From JAXGMV01 sp040772085 (GTDB lineage: Bacteria; Chloroflexota; Anaerolineae; Anaerolineales; Anaerolineaceae): a DNA stretch of 64,000 nucleotides. The translations under genes were made by a program, and so were the position numbers. Below are positions 52,372 to 59,846 of the stretch, one piece after another; the stretch's first letter is position 1; each line of letters begins with the position of its first letter. The stretch is from assembly GCA_040772085.1 (NCBI GenBank), contig JAXGYU010000001.1, positions 2,232,001 through 2,296,000 on the forward strand. Reading direction: 5' to 3'. The notes beneath the pieces are model-generated. The model did no database searches. It was not told where the DNA came from and saw only the letters and a program-made list of their open reading frames with translations.

Positions 52372-52857
52372 TCATTTAAACAGCGCCGCGATCTCTTCGA
52401 GATTGCCGTCCTTCAGCGAAATACCCGGCTGAATCTTCTTGTTCCCTACCAGCCGCAGCATGGGGGTGATATCGACCAGCTCCAGCGTTTCACGGGCAGA
52501 GGGTTTCCAGCCCAAACCAATCACGCGCGTGCGCGGAATGGGCAGCCATTGAAAGGTGCGTCTGGCGCGCTGAAAAAACGCCAGCCAGATAAAACTCTCC
52601 GATTTATCTTTCCCCGACAGCCATAAACGAATCAATTTGCCTTTCGGTTTCTCGAGCACATCCACCTGATAGCGTAACTGGCGGATCATCGCTTCATCGC
52701 TGCTGCCTGCCTGTTTGCCGGCTTGCTCCCACCAGAACTGGAAGAAATGCTCGCCCTTCTCCTCGACATAGCGGATGAATTCATCAGTCTGCTTGTGGAA
52801 TAACGTCGGCAGCGCCTGGGTGATAAAAATCGAATACTGGCTTTTTTCTGGTTTCAT
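52372..52857 (-). CDS. Conserved protein of unknown function
   Basis: A 161-residue soluble protein with many aromatic residues, for example EEKGEHFFQFWWEQAG and RRTFQWLPIPRTRVIGLGWKP. No known motif was found. It starts at an ATG six bases after a TATAAT box (52864-52869) with no ribosome site, so it is probably leaderless. The box overlaps the tail of the permease terminator. It ends 57 bases before tRNA-Phe, which is on the same strand and might be processed from the same transcript. Confidence 0.6.
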   Translation of the reverse strand: MKPEKSQYSIFITQALPTLFHKQTDEFIRYVEEKGEHFFQFWWEQAGKQAGSSDEAMIRQLRYQVDVLEKPKGKLIRLWLSGKDKSESFIWLAFFQRARRTFQWLPIPRTRVIGLGWKPSARETLELVDITPMLRLVGNKKIQPGISLKDGNLEEIAALFK

Positions 52858-52867
52858 ACAATCATTA

Positions 52868-52904
52868 TAAAAGGACTGGAGGTTAATTTTCCCTCCAGTC
52901 CTTT
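52868..52904 (-). terminator. Intrinsic terminator of nucleobase permease
   Basis: 13-bp stem AAAGGACTGGAGG with an A/T-rich loop and TTTT on the minus strand, eight bases after the permease stop. Confidence 0.85.
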
Positions 52905-52911
52905 GCTCACT

Positions 52912-54348
52912 CTAATTGGTTTCTTCGACCTCATCCTCGCGGAAGACCCGCGCGCGTTCCAGCGGCGGTTTCCAGAACAAGGAGATGGCGTTCATCAGAA
53001 TACCGAGCACTGCAGCGGTGGCGATGGCCGGCCAACCGTAGGGGAAGACACCCTGCAGCAGCGGCACGGGTAAAAAGCCACCCGGGAAGCCGATGTTGCC
53101 GCCGATACCAACGATCAGGATGACGGCGCCAATCGCCAGTTGCTTGGGATCATACAGATTGACTTTTTCAGCGATCATCAGCGCGATACCCTGCATTCCA
53201 ATCACGCCGAACAGGTAAATCGACAAACCGCCCGAGACCGCGGTGGGAATGGAGGCGACTGCTTCAGACAGCGGTCCGAAGAAGCCCAGCAGGATGGCGA
53301 TGATGCCGGCAACGATCAGCGAAGGCCCGGAGTAGTTGCGGGTGATGACCATCAGCGAGTTGTTCTCGCCGTAGTTCGTCCCGGCGGGCGAACCGAGCGA
53401 GCCATTCACCAGGTCATTAATGCCGTCGAGCACCAGGTTGGTTCCAATGTGGCGGTCAAGGTGATATTTCTCTTTGCCCTGTTCTTCTGCCAGATGATCA
53501 ACATAGAGGCTGATCTGGTACAGATGCGCGGTTGATTCCGGGATGGTCGCGATAGCCATGATACCGACGCCAATGATGACCGTCAGTGTCAGCGGATCAT
53601 TAAAGACCGGGAAGGTGATGCTCGGCATGCGGAAGAAGGCTTCCTGACCGAAAGCGGCTGAATTGACCAGACCGAGCGGGATCGAGACGATGTAACCAAC
53701 GACCGCCGCGAACAGGATGGGCAGCATGCCGACGAAGCCTTTGCCCTGCAGATATACAGAAAGGATGAAGGCTGTGAACAGGGTGACCATGGCGACTGCC
53801 CACCACTTGAGCTGCATGGCGGGGTCCGTGACGCCGCAGCAGGCGCCGCTGGCGCTGTTGAGCGCTGAGGCGCCCAGGCCGATACCGATGGTACAGGCGA
53901 CCGCGCCAGTAATGACGGGAGGCAGGATGCGATCAATGGCTTTTTTACCGCCGGAGACGCGAATGAGAAGTCCAACAAGAATATTGATGATGCCTGTCGC
54001 GATAAAACCAGCAGTAACAACCGAGATCACTTCCGGTGGCGCTACAGCCCCGGTTACGCCTTTGGCAGTCATGATGGCCTGGACGGAGGCGATATAGGCG
54101 AAGCTGGCACCGTAATAAAGCGGGATGTATTTCTTGATCAGGAATTTGGAGCCCAGCAGCGCGATGATGGTTCCGATGCCGGTGACGGTGAGAGCCGTGC
54201 TGACCGGGAATTTCATCAGGATGGTTGCCAGCGCTGTGGCAGGGAACATGGTCAGCACATGCTGGAATCCCAGCAGGAGCAATTGACCGAAGGGAGGCGT
54301 TTCGTTGGGCAGGTATCCCAACATATTAAGTTTTTTTGATTTTTCCAT
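52912..54348 (-). CDS. Uracil-xanthine permease family transporter (NCS2)
   Basis: A 478-residue nucleobase symporter with about fourteen helices. The beginning YLPNETPPFGQLLLLGFQHVLTMFPATALATI is the NCS2 opening; IPLYYGASFAYIASVQAIM (helix 3), AIATIPESTAHLYQIS with the family's glutamate in helix 8, and the NTNYGENNSLM-like segment TNYGENNSLMVITRNY in helix 10 follow. Whether it moves uracil, xanthine or uric acid cannot be decided. GGAG precedes the ATG. It is preceded by a 215-base leader with terminator and a short ORF. Confidence 0.93.
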   Translation of the reverse strand: MEKSKKLNMLGYLPNETPPFGQLLLLGFQHVLTMFPATALATILMKFPVSTALTVTGIGTIIALLGSKFLIKKYIPLYYGASFAYIASVQAIMTAKGVTGAVAPPEVISVVTAGFIATGIINILVGLLIRVSGGKKAIDRILPPVITGAVACTIGIGLGASALNSASGACCGVTDPAMQLKWWAVAMVTLFTAFILSVYLQGKGFVGMLPILFAAVVGYIVSIPLGLVNSAAFGQEAFFRMPSITFPVFNDPLTLTVIIGVGIMAIATIPESTAHLYQISLYVDHLAEEQGKEKYHLDRHIGTNLVLDGINDLVNGSLGSPAGTNYGENNSLMVITRNYSGPSLIVAGIIAILLGFFGPLSEAVASIPTAVSGGLSIYLFGVIGMQGIALMIAEKVNLYDPKQLAIGAVILIVGIGGNIGFPGGFLPVPLLQGVFPYGWPAIATAAVLGILMNAISLFWKPPLERARVFREDEVEETN

Positions 54349-54438
54349 TCTATTCTCCAGTTTAGCTATGTCTCTTGCAACATCTTAACCATCAACTTTC
54401 GTGTCCACCTCCGTTGTCCATGCCGGGTGCGCAGACAT

Positions 54439-54469
54439 AAAAAAAGGTGGCAGTAGACTCTGCCACCTT
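54439..54469 (-). terminator. Leader terminator (attenuator) upstream of the permease
   Basis: On the minus strand: stem AAGGTGGCAG, loop AGTCTA, CTGCCACCTT, then seven Ts. It lies between promoter and permease, so read-through must be controlled. The sequence TGGCAG also occurs just upstream (CTGGCAGC), so it could pair with the 3' arm as an antiterminator. Confidence 0.85.
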
Positions 54470-54539
54470 ATGCTGCCAGATACCCTGGTTGCGGCGCATT
54501 ACATATCGAAATTATCAGAAAATCGCTCACCAGATTCAT
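54468..54539 (-). CDS. Possible leader peptide of the permease gene
   Basis: A 23-codon reading frame (MNLVSDFL ... PQPGYLAA) within the permease leader. A GGGTG site lies four bases before its ATG. Its TAA stop overlaps the first base pairs of the terminator stem, so a ribosome at the stop codon would sit on the 5' arm. That geometry suggests attenuation by translation. Only a candidate; the frame may be fortuitous. Confidence 0.4.
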   Translation of the reverse strand: MNLVSDFLIISICNAPQPGYLAA

Positions 54540-54569
54540 TTTTCACCCGTTGGCTAACCAAATTGACCA

Positions 54570-54598
54570 ATTCTATACCCCGGTATTAATCCCGTCAA
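54570..54598 (-). promoter_or_regulatory. Promoter of the permease leader
   Basis: Minus-strand TTGACG (54593-54598), 17-base spacer and TAGAAT (54570-54575); transcription would begin near 54563. Confidence 0.68.
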
Positions 54599-54759
54599 GA
54601 GTACATTCATTAAAATTTCCCAGCGGAAAGTTAATTTAATGATTGAAGGGAATTCGGCGCAAAATTCTTGCGCAATCGATTAAGCTCGGCTAAAATGACT
54701 GGGCGGGTTTCTCCGTCAGGCAGACCCGTGAACGCAGCCCAGGAAACAGACGGTGAAAA

Positions 54760-56214
54760 TTGAATCTGCTTCTCGTTGCCATCCTCATCATCATAGCGAT
54801 TTTCTCATCCAAAATTACCAACTTGTTCGGTGTTCCCAAGTTGATCCTGTTTGTGCTGATCGGCTTGATCGTCGGATCGGATGTGCTGGGGTTGGTGTAC
54901 TTTGATGACGCGCTGCTGACAAAAACCATCGCGGATATCCTGCTGATCTTCATTATCTTTGACGGCGGCTTTCTGACGTCACGCGAGGCGATGAAACAGG
55001 TCGCTGGTCCCGCGCTGTCCCTGGCAACGCTCGGCGTGGTCGTCACTGCGCTCATCCTCGGCTATGCCATTCACGTCTTGTTCAGCCTTGAGCTGCTGCA
55101 GGCGATGATGATCGGCGCGATCATCTCCTCGACGGATGCCGCAGCCGTCTTCATGATCAACCAGCAATATCCGATTCAAAAGCGCGTCGCGACGACAATC
55201 AATGTTGAGTCCGCGGTCAATGACCCGATGGCAATCGTACTGACCACCGTCATCATCCAGTTGATCACCATCGGCTCAACCTCGCCGACCGATTTCCTGC
55301 TGCAAATCCTGTGGCAGTTTGCCGGCGGTATCGCCATCGGCGTCGGTGTCGCGAAACTTTCTGCCTGGCTGTTTGACCGGCTGGGCTCAGCGAACCGCGG
55401 CAACTATAACGTGCTCATCATCGGGTTTATCCTGCTGGCATACGGACTGGCGGTGCTGATCAATTCCAACGGAATCATCGCGGCCTTCTTCATGGGTTTC
55501 TTCCTCGGCAATTCCTCGTTCACTGCCAAACAAGGCGTCACCAATTTCCTCGCGTCGATTTCCACCCTGAGCAATGTCACCCTCTTCCTCATGCTCGGTT
55601 TGCTGGCATTCCCGAGCCAATTCCTCGGTATCTGGAAAGAAGGTCTGGTGGTTGGGTTGGTTCTGATGTTTATCGCCCGGCCAATAGCGGTCTGGATATT
55701 CACCTTACCCTTCAAGTATTCGCTCAAGGAAAAGGTGCTGATCTCGTGGGGCGGCATCAAGGGTGCGGTACCGATCGTTCTGGCGACCTATCCCGCGGCT
55801 GCCAACCTGGACAATGACGGGCTGGTATTCAATATTATTTTCTTCGCGGTGCTGCTGACGTGTATCGTTCAGGGTATGACCTTCGGTCCGCTGGCGGAGA
55901 AACTTAAGCTGACCGAAGCGCGCAAGCCCATCTCACCTTATACCGTAGAACTGCATACGACACGAAAGAGTGATATTGATATGTATGAAGTGCATATCGA
56001 ACCGGATGCCTACTGCGTGGACCGGCGCATCTCGGAGTTGCAGCTCGGGCGTGAGGTATTGATCAGTTCGATCATTCGTGATGAGCGGCTGATCCTGCCG
56101 AAGGGCGGTGACATCATTATGCCGAATGACATTCTGTTTATCCTGGCACATGCTGACGAGATCGAAGCTGTTAATGAAGCATTGACCTCTGGCGGCTGTG
56201 TCGCCACTGCCTGA
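54760..56214 (+). CDS. Cation:proton antiporter (CPA1 type) with TrkA-C domain
   Basis: A 484-residue membrane exchanger. It has about twelve helices with IIFDGGFLTSREAM, GAIISSTDAAAVF and VESAVNDPMAIVLTT, the ND-type ion site of CPA1 (electroneutral) proteins, and GGIKGAVPIVLATYP. After about residue 400 a cytoplasmic TrkA-C domain follows (VDRRISELQLGREVLISSIIRDERLILPKGG). This is the layout of K+/H+ antiporters such as CvrA/NhaP2. The TTG start has GGTG upstream. Divergent from the permease leader. It likely adjusts cytoplasmic K+ or pH. Confidence 0.92.
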   Translation: MNLLLVAILIIIAIFSSKITNLFGVPKLILFVLIGLIVGSDVLGLVYFDDALLTKTIADILLIFIIFDGGFLTSREAMKQVAGPALSLATLGVVVTALILGYAIHVLFSLELLQAMMIGAIISSTDAAAVFMINQQYPIQKRVATTINVESAVNDPMAIVLTTVIIQLITIGSTSPTDFLLQILWQFAGGIAIGVGVAKLSAWLFDRLGSANRGNYNVLIIGFILLAYGLAVLINSNGIIAAFFMGFFLGNSSFTAKQGVTNFLASISTLSNVTLFLMLGLLAFPSQFLGIWKEGLVVGLVLMFIARPIAVWIFTLPFKYSLKEKVLISWGGIKGAVPIVLATYPAAANLDNDGLVFNIIFFAVLLTCIVQGMTFGPLAEKLKLTEARKPISPYTVELHTTRKSDIDMYEVHIEPDAYCVDRRISELQLGREVLISSIIRDERLILPKGGDIIMPNDILFILAHADEIEAVNEALTSGGCVATA

Positions 56215-56249
56215 ACGAATCCCATCGAAAAAATTGAGGAGAGAATCAC

Positions 56250-57395
56250 ATGGTTGACGCTGATCAGATCCGTTTCACGCAAGACCTCATTCGTACACAG
56301 AGTTTTTCTGGCGCAGAGAAAGCTGCCGCCGACAAGATCGCGGCTGAGATGAAGCGCCTGGGCTATGACAAGCTCATGATCGACGAGAATGGCAGTGTCA
56401 TTGGACTCATCGTCGGCAGTTTGCCCGGCAAAACGCTTTTGCTGGACGGGCATTGCGATACGGTCTCCGCGAATGCAGCCGACTGGCGCTATCCGCCTTA
56501 CGAGGCTGTGATCGAAAATGAAGTCTTGTATGGTCGCGGCGCATCGGACATGAAGGGTTCACTGGCAGCCATCATCTACGCTGCCTGTCAGGTCGATCGC
56601 GCAAAACTCGCAGGTACAGTGGCGGTAAGCGCCTCGGTGATTGAAGAGAACATGGAAGGCGGCGCGCTGCGCAGCATCTGCGACCTGGTCAGGCCGGATT
56701 TCGTCGTCATCGGAGAGGCGACCAACTTCTCCATTAAGCGCGGCGGGCGCGGCAGGGCGGAAGTGATGGTCACGACCTACGGCAAATCCGCGCATTCATC
56801 CTCGCCGGAGGCGGGCTTATGCGCCGTGCATGAGATGATCAAGGCGATCTCGGCTATCGACAGCATGCCAGTCGAGACCCATCCGGTGGTCGGCAGGGGA
56901 CTGAACGTCCTGGTCGATATCAAGTCTGATCCCTATCCGGGACATTCTGTGCTGCCAAACACCTGTCAGGCAACCTACGACCGCCGCCTCCTGCCTGGCG
57001 AGACCATTGAAAGCGTGCTGGAGAGTATCAGCGCGCTGCCGGCTCTGCGCGAGATCAAACATGAGGTTGATATTGTGGACAGCCAGGAAACGACTTATTC
57101 CGGCAAGGTGTTGAGCGGGAAAAAATTCTTCCCGGCCTGGGTGTTTGATGAGGATAATGAGCTGCTGCAGCGCGCACTCGCAGGCCTTAAAAGGGTCGAT
57201 ATCACGCCCAGCATTGGCGCCTTCCAGTTTTGCACCAACGGCGCCTATACCGCTGGCATTGCCGGCATCCCGACCATCGGATTCGGACCCGGCGGCGAGT
57301 CGGACGCGCATACGGTCGATGAGCATATCAGCCTGGCAGATTTGATCAAAGCGCGCAAGGCGTTTACCGCCATCATTGAGCAGGTTCTCAGCTAA
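56250..57395 (+). CDS. M20 family metallohydrolase, YgeY-like
   Basis: Zinc-dependent amidohydrolase/peptidase of 381 residues. LLLDGHCDTVSANAADW and YGRGASDMKGSLA bear metal ligands, IEENMEGGA the catalytic glutamate pair and GGESDAHTVDEHISL the last histidine. The C-terminal pattern FPAWVFDEDNELLQRAL and FCTNGAYTAGIAGIPTIGFGPG resembles YgeY, annotated in E. coli as linked to selenium-dependent purine metabolism. The tRNA-Sec and a nucleobase permease in this window fit that theme, but the substrate is unproven. GAGGAGAG precedes the ATG. Confidence 0.85.
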   Translation: MVDADQIRFTQDLIRTQSFSGAEKAAADKIAAEMKRLGYDKLMIDENGSVIGLIVGSLPGKTLLLDGHCDTVSANAADWRYPPYEAVIENEVLYGRGASDMKGSLAAIIYAACQVDRAKLAGTVAVSASVIEENMEGGALRSICDLVRPDFVVIGEATNFSIKRGGRGRAEVMVTTYGKSAHSSSPEAGLCAVHEMIKAISAIDSMPVETHPVVGRGLNVLVDIKSDPYPGHSVLPNTCQATYDRRLLPGETIESVLESISALPALREIKHEVDIVDSQETTYSGKVLSGKKFFPAWVFDEDNELLQRALAGLKRVDITPSIGAFQFCTNGAYTAGIAGIPTIGFGPGGESDAHTVDEHISLADLIKARKAFTAIIEQVLS

Positions 57396-57400
57396 ATAAA

Positions 57401-57428
57401 AAAACTCCGTTCGCGAGAACGGAGTTTT
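57401..57428. terminator. Bidirectional terminator between YgeY-like and cold-shock genes
   Basis: 12-bp stem AAAACTCCGTTC with GCGA tetraloop, A- and T-flanked on both sides. Confidence 0.93.
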
Positions 57429-57449
57429 CACATGTCTGAATAAGTAAGA

Positions 57450-57659
57450 TTAGATCAGTTTGACGTCGGCTGCCTGCAGACCCTTGGGGCCATTCTCGAC
57501 AGCGAATTCAACTTTCTGGCCTTCAGTCAAAGAGCGGTAACCATCGCTCTGGATCGCGGAATAATGCACGAAGACATCCGCGCCACCTTCACGGGCGATG
57601 AAACCATAACCTTTTTCATTGTTGAACCATTTGACTGTACCGATGATACGTTCTGACAT
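57450..57659 (-). CDS. Cold-shock domain protein
   Basis: A 69-residue single-stranded nucleic-acid-binding protein of the CspA family. RNP1 (KGYGFIAREGG) and RNP2 (DVFVHYSAI) are both present; TVKWFNNEKGYGFI is the classical start. GGAGG lies seven bases before the ATG at 57659; the frame extends 17 codons upstream, but those are leader. The leader contains a terminator-like hairpin and the gene has its own promoter. Acts as RNA chaperone or antiterminator, not necessarily only in the cold. Confidence 0.96.
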   Translation of the reverse strand: MSERIIGTVKWFNNEKGYGFIAREGGADVFVHYSAIQSDGYRSLTEGQKVEFAVENGPKGLQAADVKLI

Positions 57660-57717
57660 TTTTTGCCTCCTATGGCGGGTATTAATTTGTCGCTCGAGCC
57701 TACGTTCCATCGGTATT

Positions 57718-57752
57718 AAAAAATCCCAGGGGATGTTGTTCGTCCCGGGATT
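57718..57752 (-). terminator. Terminator-like hairpin in the cold-shock gene leader
   Basis: On the minus strand AATCCC-GGGA ... TCCCC-TGGGATT forms a stem with a small bulge, followed by TTTTTT. It lies downstream of the csp promoter and about 60 bases before the start codon, so it may act as attenuator. It might instead end transcription from the upstream operon. Confidence 0.6.
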
Positions 57753-57795
57753 GTTTGCCTTACCAACGCGAACTGACCAGCATCTTGCACACCAA

Positions 57796-57824
57796 ATAAT
57801 ACACTATCACAACTTGCCTGTCAA
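57796..57824 (-). promoter_or_regulatory. Promoter of the cold-shock gene
   Basis: Minus-strand TTGACA (57819-57824), exactly 17 bases, TATTAT (57796-57801). The predicted leader is about 130 bases long. Confidence 0.75.
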
Positions 57825-57837
57825 TAGGCTAGGCGGT

Positions 57838-58278
57838 TCAGTTTTTACGTCCGCCGTAGAAGCGTAATTCCTTCCAGATGAATGGAATCATGAAAATCAT
57901 CAGGATTGCCAGGCACAAGATCGTGAAGTAAGTGACATAAACCGTAATGTCCTGGCTGATCGTCAGGGTGCGGGCTGCCGCCATTTGTGCCAGACCAAGT
58001 CCAACCCCGCTGACCAGCGCGATGATTCCGTAGTGGTGACCGCGGATCCGTCTGTTAGCGAGCATGATGAACGCGCGTGCCATCATGATGCTGAAGATAA
58101 AGAGCAGCACACCCAGAATGATGTAGATCCAGTGATAGGCAGTTTTAGGGGAGGTTGATTTGAACACACCCAGGTAAACAGAATACAGCCCGCTGAAGAA
58201 ATTGCCGGCACTTGCCAGCCCAAGCAGCAGGACGCCGAAGTTTTGTAACGCTTTCGCCCAAGATTTTTGTTTTTCCAT
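57838..58278 (-). CDS. Small membrane protein of unknown function
   Basis: A 146-residue protein with four hydrophobic helices: FGVLLLGLASAGNFFSGLY, WIYIILGVLLFIFSIMMA, YGIIALVSGVGLGLAQMA and VTYFTILCLAILMIFMIPF. A strong AGGAGG site five bases before the ATG at 58278 sets the start. It lies 39 bases after the preceding membrane gene, so it may be the last gene of the operon with the heme O synthase-like protein. Function unknown. Confidence 0.7.
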   Translation of the reverse strand: MEKQKSWAKALQNFGVLLLGLASAGNFFSGLYSVYLGVFKSTSPKTAYHWIYIILGVLLFIFSIMMARAFIMLANRRIRGHHYGIIALVSGVGLGLAQMAAARTLTISQDITVYVTYFTILCLAILMIFMIPFIWKELRFYGGRKN

Positions 58279-58317
58279 CAAAACCTCCTGCATTAATAAT
58301 CTAAAGAAATAATACTA

Positions 58318-58911
58318 TCAGGAAACGACTGTATACCCAATAACAAGCAAGATTGTCATCAGCAGCAAGACGATTGGAAATATTTTTTCGAGCGCCGCCG
58401 CGGATAAGCGTTGCGGGTAAACACGGGCATAGAGCAGCATGATGCCGGCCGCGCCAATAACCAGACCAGCCAGGCTGATCATCAGGAAGGCGACCGGTAC
58501 GGACTGCTGCCCGACGAGCAACAGCGGCAGAACGACGATGACAATGCCGGCGACCGCGTGAGCGGCGGCCAGCAGCGCGGCAGCGTGTCTGTTGTTTAAA
58601 CGCCGGCTGATAATGATCAATGCTAGCATCACGAGCGCGAGGACCAGTGAGTAGCCAGCGGCGGATGGCTGGAATTGCAGTAGTAATCCCAGGGCAATTC
58701 CGACCGGCACAAGGCCCGCCATAATCACCAGGATCGCGCTCTGGTAGAAGTCAGAGCCCAGGACGAGCAGAAACAAGGAGATCAGCGTCAGCGCGCCAAA
58801 CCCGACAGTAAATGCCAGCGTCGAGGCGCTAGCCTGTGACGGCTGTCCGCGGACGATGGCGTAAGAAGCCAGCAGGGCGGAAATGGTCAGACTGACGCGG
58901 CGGAGGACCAT
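58318..58911 (-). CDS. Integral membrane protein of unknown function
   Basis: A 197-residue protein with about six hydrophobic helices and almost no polar domains (for instance GYSLVLALVMLALIIISRRL). No recognised motif. It starts 12 bases after the prenyltransferase stop. In other genomes membrane proteins near heme O synthase include CtaG or CtaA/Cox15; this sequence lacks the histidine pattern of CtaA, so it cannot be assigned. Confidence 0.65.
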   Translation of the reverse strand: MVLRRVSLTISALLASYAIVRGQPSQASASTLAFTVGFGALTLISLFLLVLGSDFYQSAILVIMAGLVPVGIALGLLLQFQPSAAGYSLVLALVMLALIIISRRLNNRHAAALLAAAHAVAGIVIVVLPLLLVGQQSVPVAFLMISLAGLVIGAAGIMLLYARVYPQRLSAAALEKIFPIVLLLMTILLVIGYTVVS

Positions 58912-58923
58912 CTTTATTGTCCG

Positions 58924-59790
58924 CTAGAGCGCTAACAATGCCATCGCTGACAGCATATACAGCGACGCGTACTTGAACAAGCCCATGTTGGCGTAGTCTG
59001 ATGGTTTATACACCAGGCGAATCGCCAGCGTCAGCAAGCCAACCGAAAGCACAGTCAGCAGGCGGATATAACCTTCCTGCAGCCCGATCATCAGCGCCGC
59101 GAGCAGGATGCAGGCAGAGGACAGGATGCTTGAGAGGGCGATGATCACGCGTGTCGCTCGCACTCCGTAGGCCTGCGGGAAGGTCGGGATGCCGGCAGTC
59201 TTGTAATCGTCCGCGTAGCGGATTGAAAAGGTCATGATATGGGTTGGGATCCAGAACAGGATACCGCCCGCCATCAGCAAGGAGATCCAGTCGATGCTGC
59301 CGCTGCCGAGCAGTCTGCCGGCGATCACAGGCATGCCGCCAGATATGCCGCCGAAGATGATTGCCCAGCAGGTGCGGCGCTTGAGCCAGATTGTGTAGAC
59401 CAGCAGGTTGATTGCCCAACCAGCGAATACCGCGACGCCGTAAGCCGCCGAGAGCATGAGCGCGCTGCCGATGCCTATCGCCGAGATCAGGCTACCCACA
59501 ACCAGTGCTTCGGTGGGGGTCACGATATCCGTTGGCAGCGGTCTGAAGCTGGTGCGGCGCATCTGGCTGTCAATATCGCGGTCAAACCACATGTTCATGA
59601 TCGTGCTGCCGCTGATGGCGCAGTAGAGTGAGAAGATCAACATGGCGAGCACGGACGGACTGTAGGCATGGGTCGCGCTGAAGAAGCCGGCCAGACCAGT
59701 TGCCAGCAGCAAGCCGGTTTGCAGACTTTTAGTCATCGTCCAGTAAGCGCGTAAGCGCTTGAAAATGCTTCGGATCATCGTAAAGCCCAT
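58924..59790 (-). CDS. Protoheme IX farnesyltransferase-like UbiA prenyltransferase
   Basis: About 288 residues with eight or nine helices. The two aspartate-rich loops fit heme O synthase (CtaB/CyoE): NMWFDRDIDSQMRRTSFRPL and RYADDYKTAGIPTFPQAYG, joined by ISGGMPVIAGRL and WIPTHIMTFS. It would attach a farnesyl tail to heme B for a heme-copper oxidase. No oxidase gene is in the window. The start is uncertain: ATGs at 59790 and 59778 are both possible and neither has a well-placed ribosome site. Divergent from the flavoprotein gene. Confidence 0.85.
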   Translation of the reverse strand: MGFTMIRSIFKRLRAYWTMTKSLQTGLLLATGLAGFFSATHAYSPSVLAMLIFSLYCAISGSTIMNMWFDRDIDSQMRRTSFRPLPTDIVTPTEALVVGSLISAIGIGSALMLSAAYGVAVFAGWAINLLVYTIWLKRRTCWAIIFGGISGGMPVIAGRLLGSGSIDWISLLMAGGILFWIPTHIMTFSIRYADDYKTAGIPTFPQAYGVRATRVIIALSSILSSACILLAALMIGLQEGYIRLLTVLSVGLLTLAIRLVYKPSDYANMGLFKYASLYMLSAMALLAL

Positions 59791-59834
59791 TTTAACATAG
59801 CGCCTTCCAGAAATAAAAACCAACAGCTCACAAG

Positions 59835-59840
59835 TATAAT
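59835..59840 (+). promoter_or_regulatory. -10 box six bases before the flavoprotein start
   Basis: TATAAT, then TTTGAT, then the ATG at 59847. The -35 region is poor; no ribosome site is present. Confidence 0.6.
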
Positions 59841-59846
59841 TTTGAT

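Noticed and set aside
54349..54563. Known purine, PRPP or PyrR leader upstream of the permease
   Set aside because: The conserved cores of these elements that I know are not present; kept only as an unassigned attenuator.
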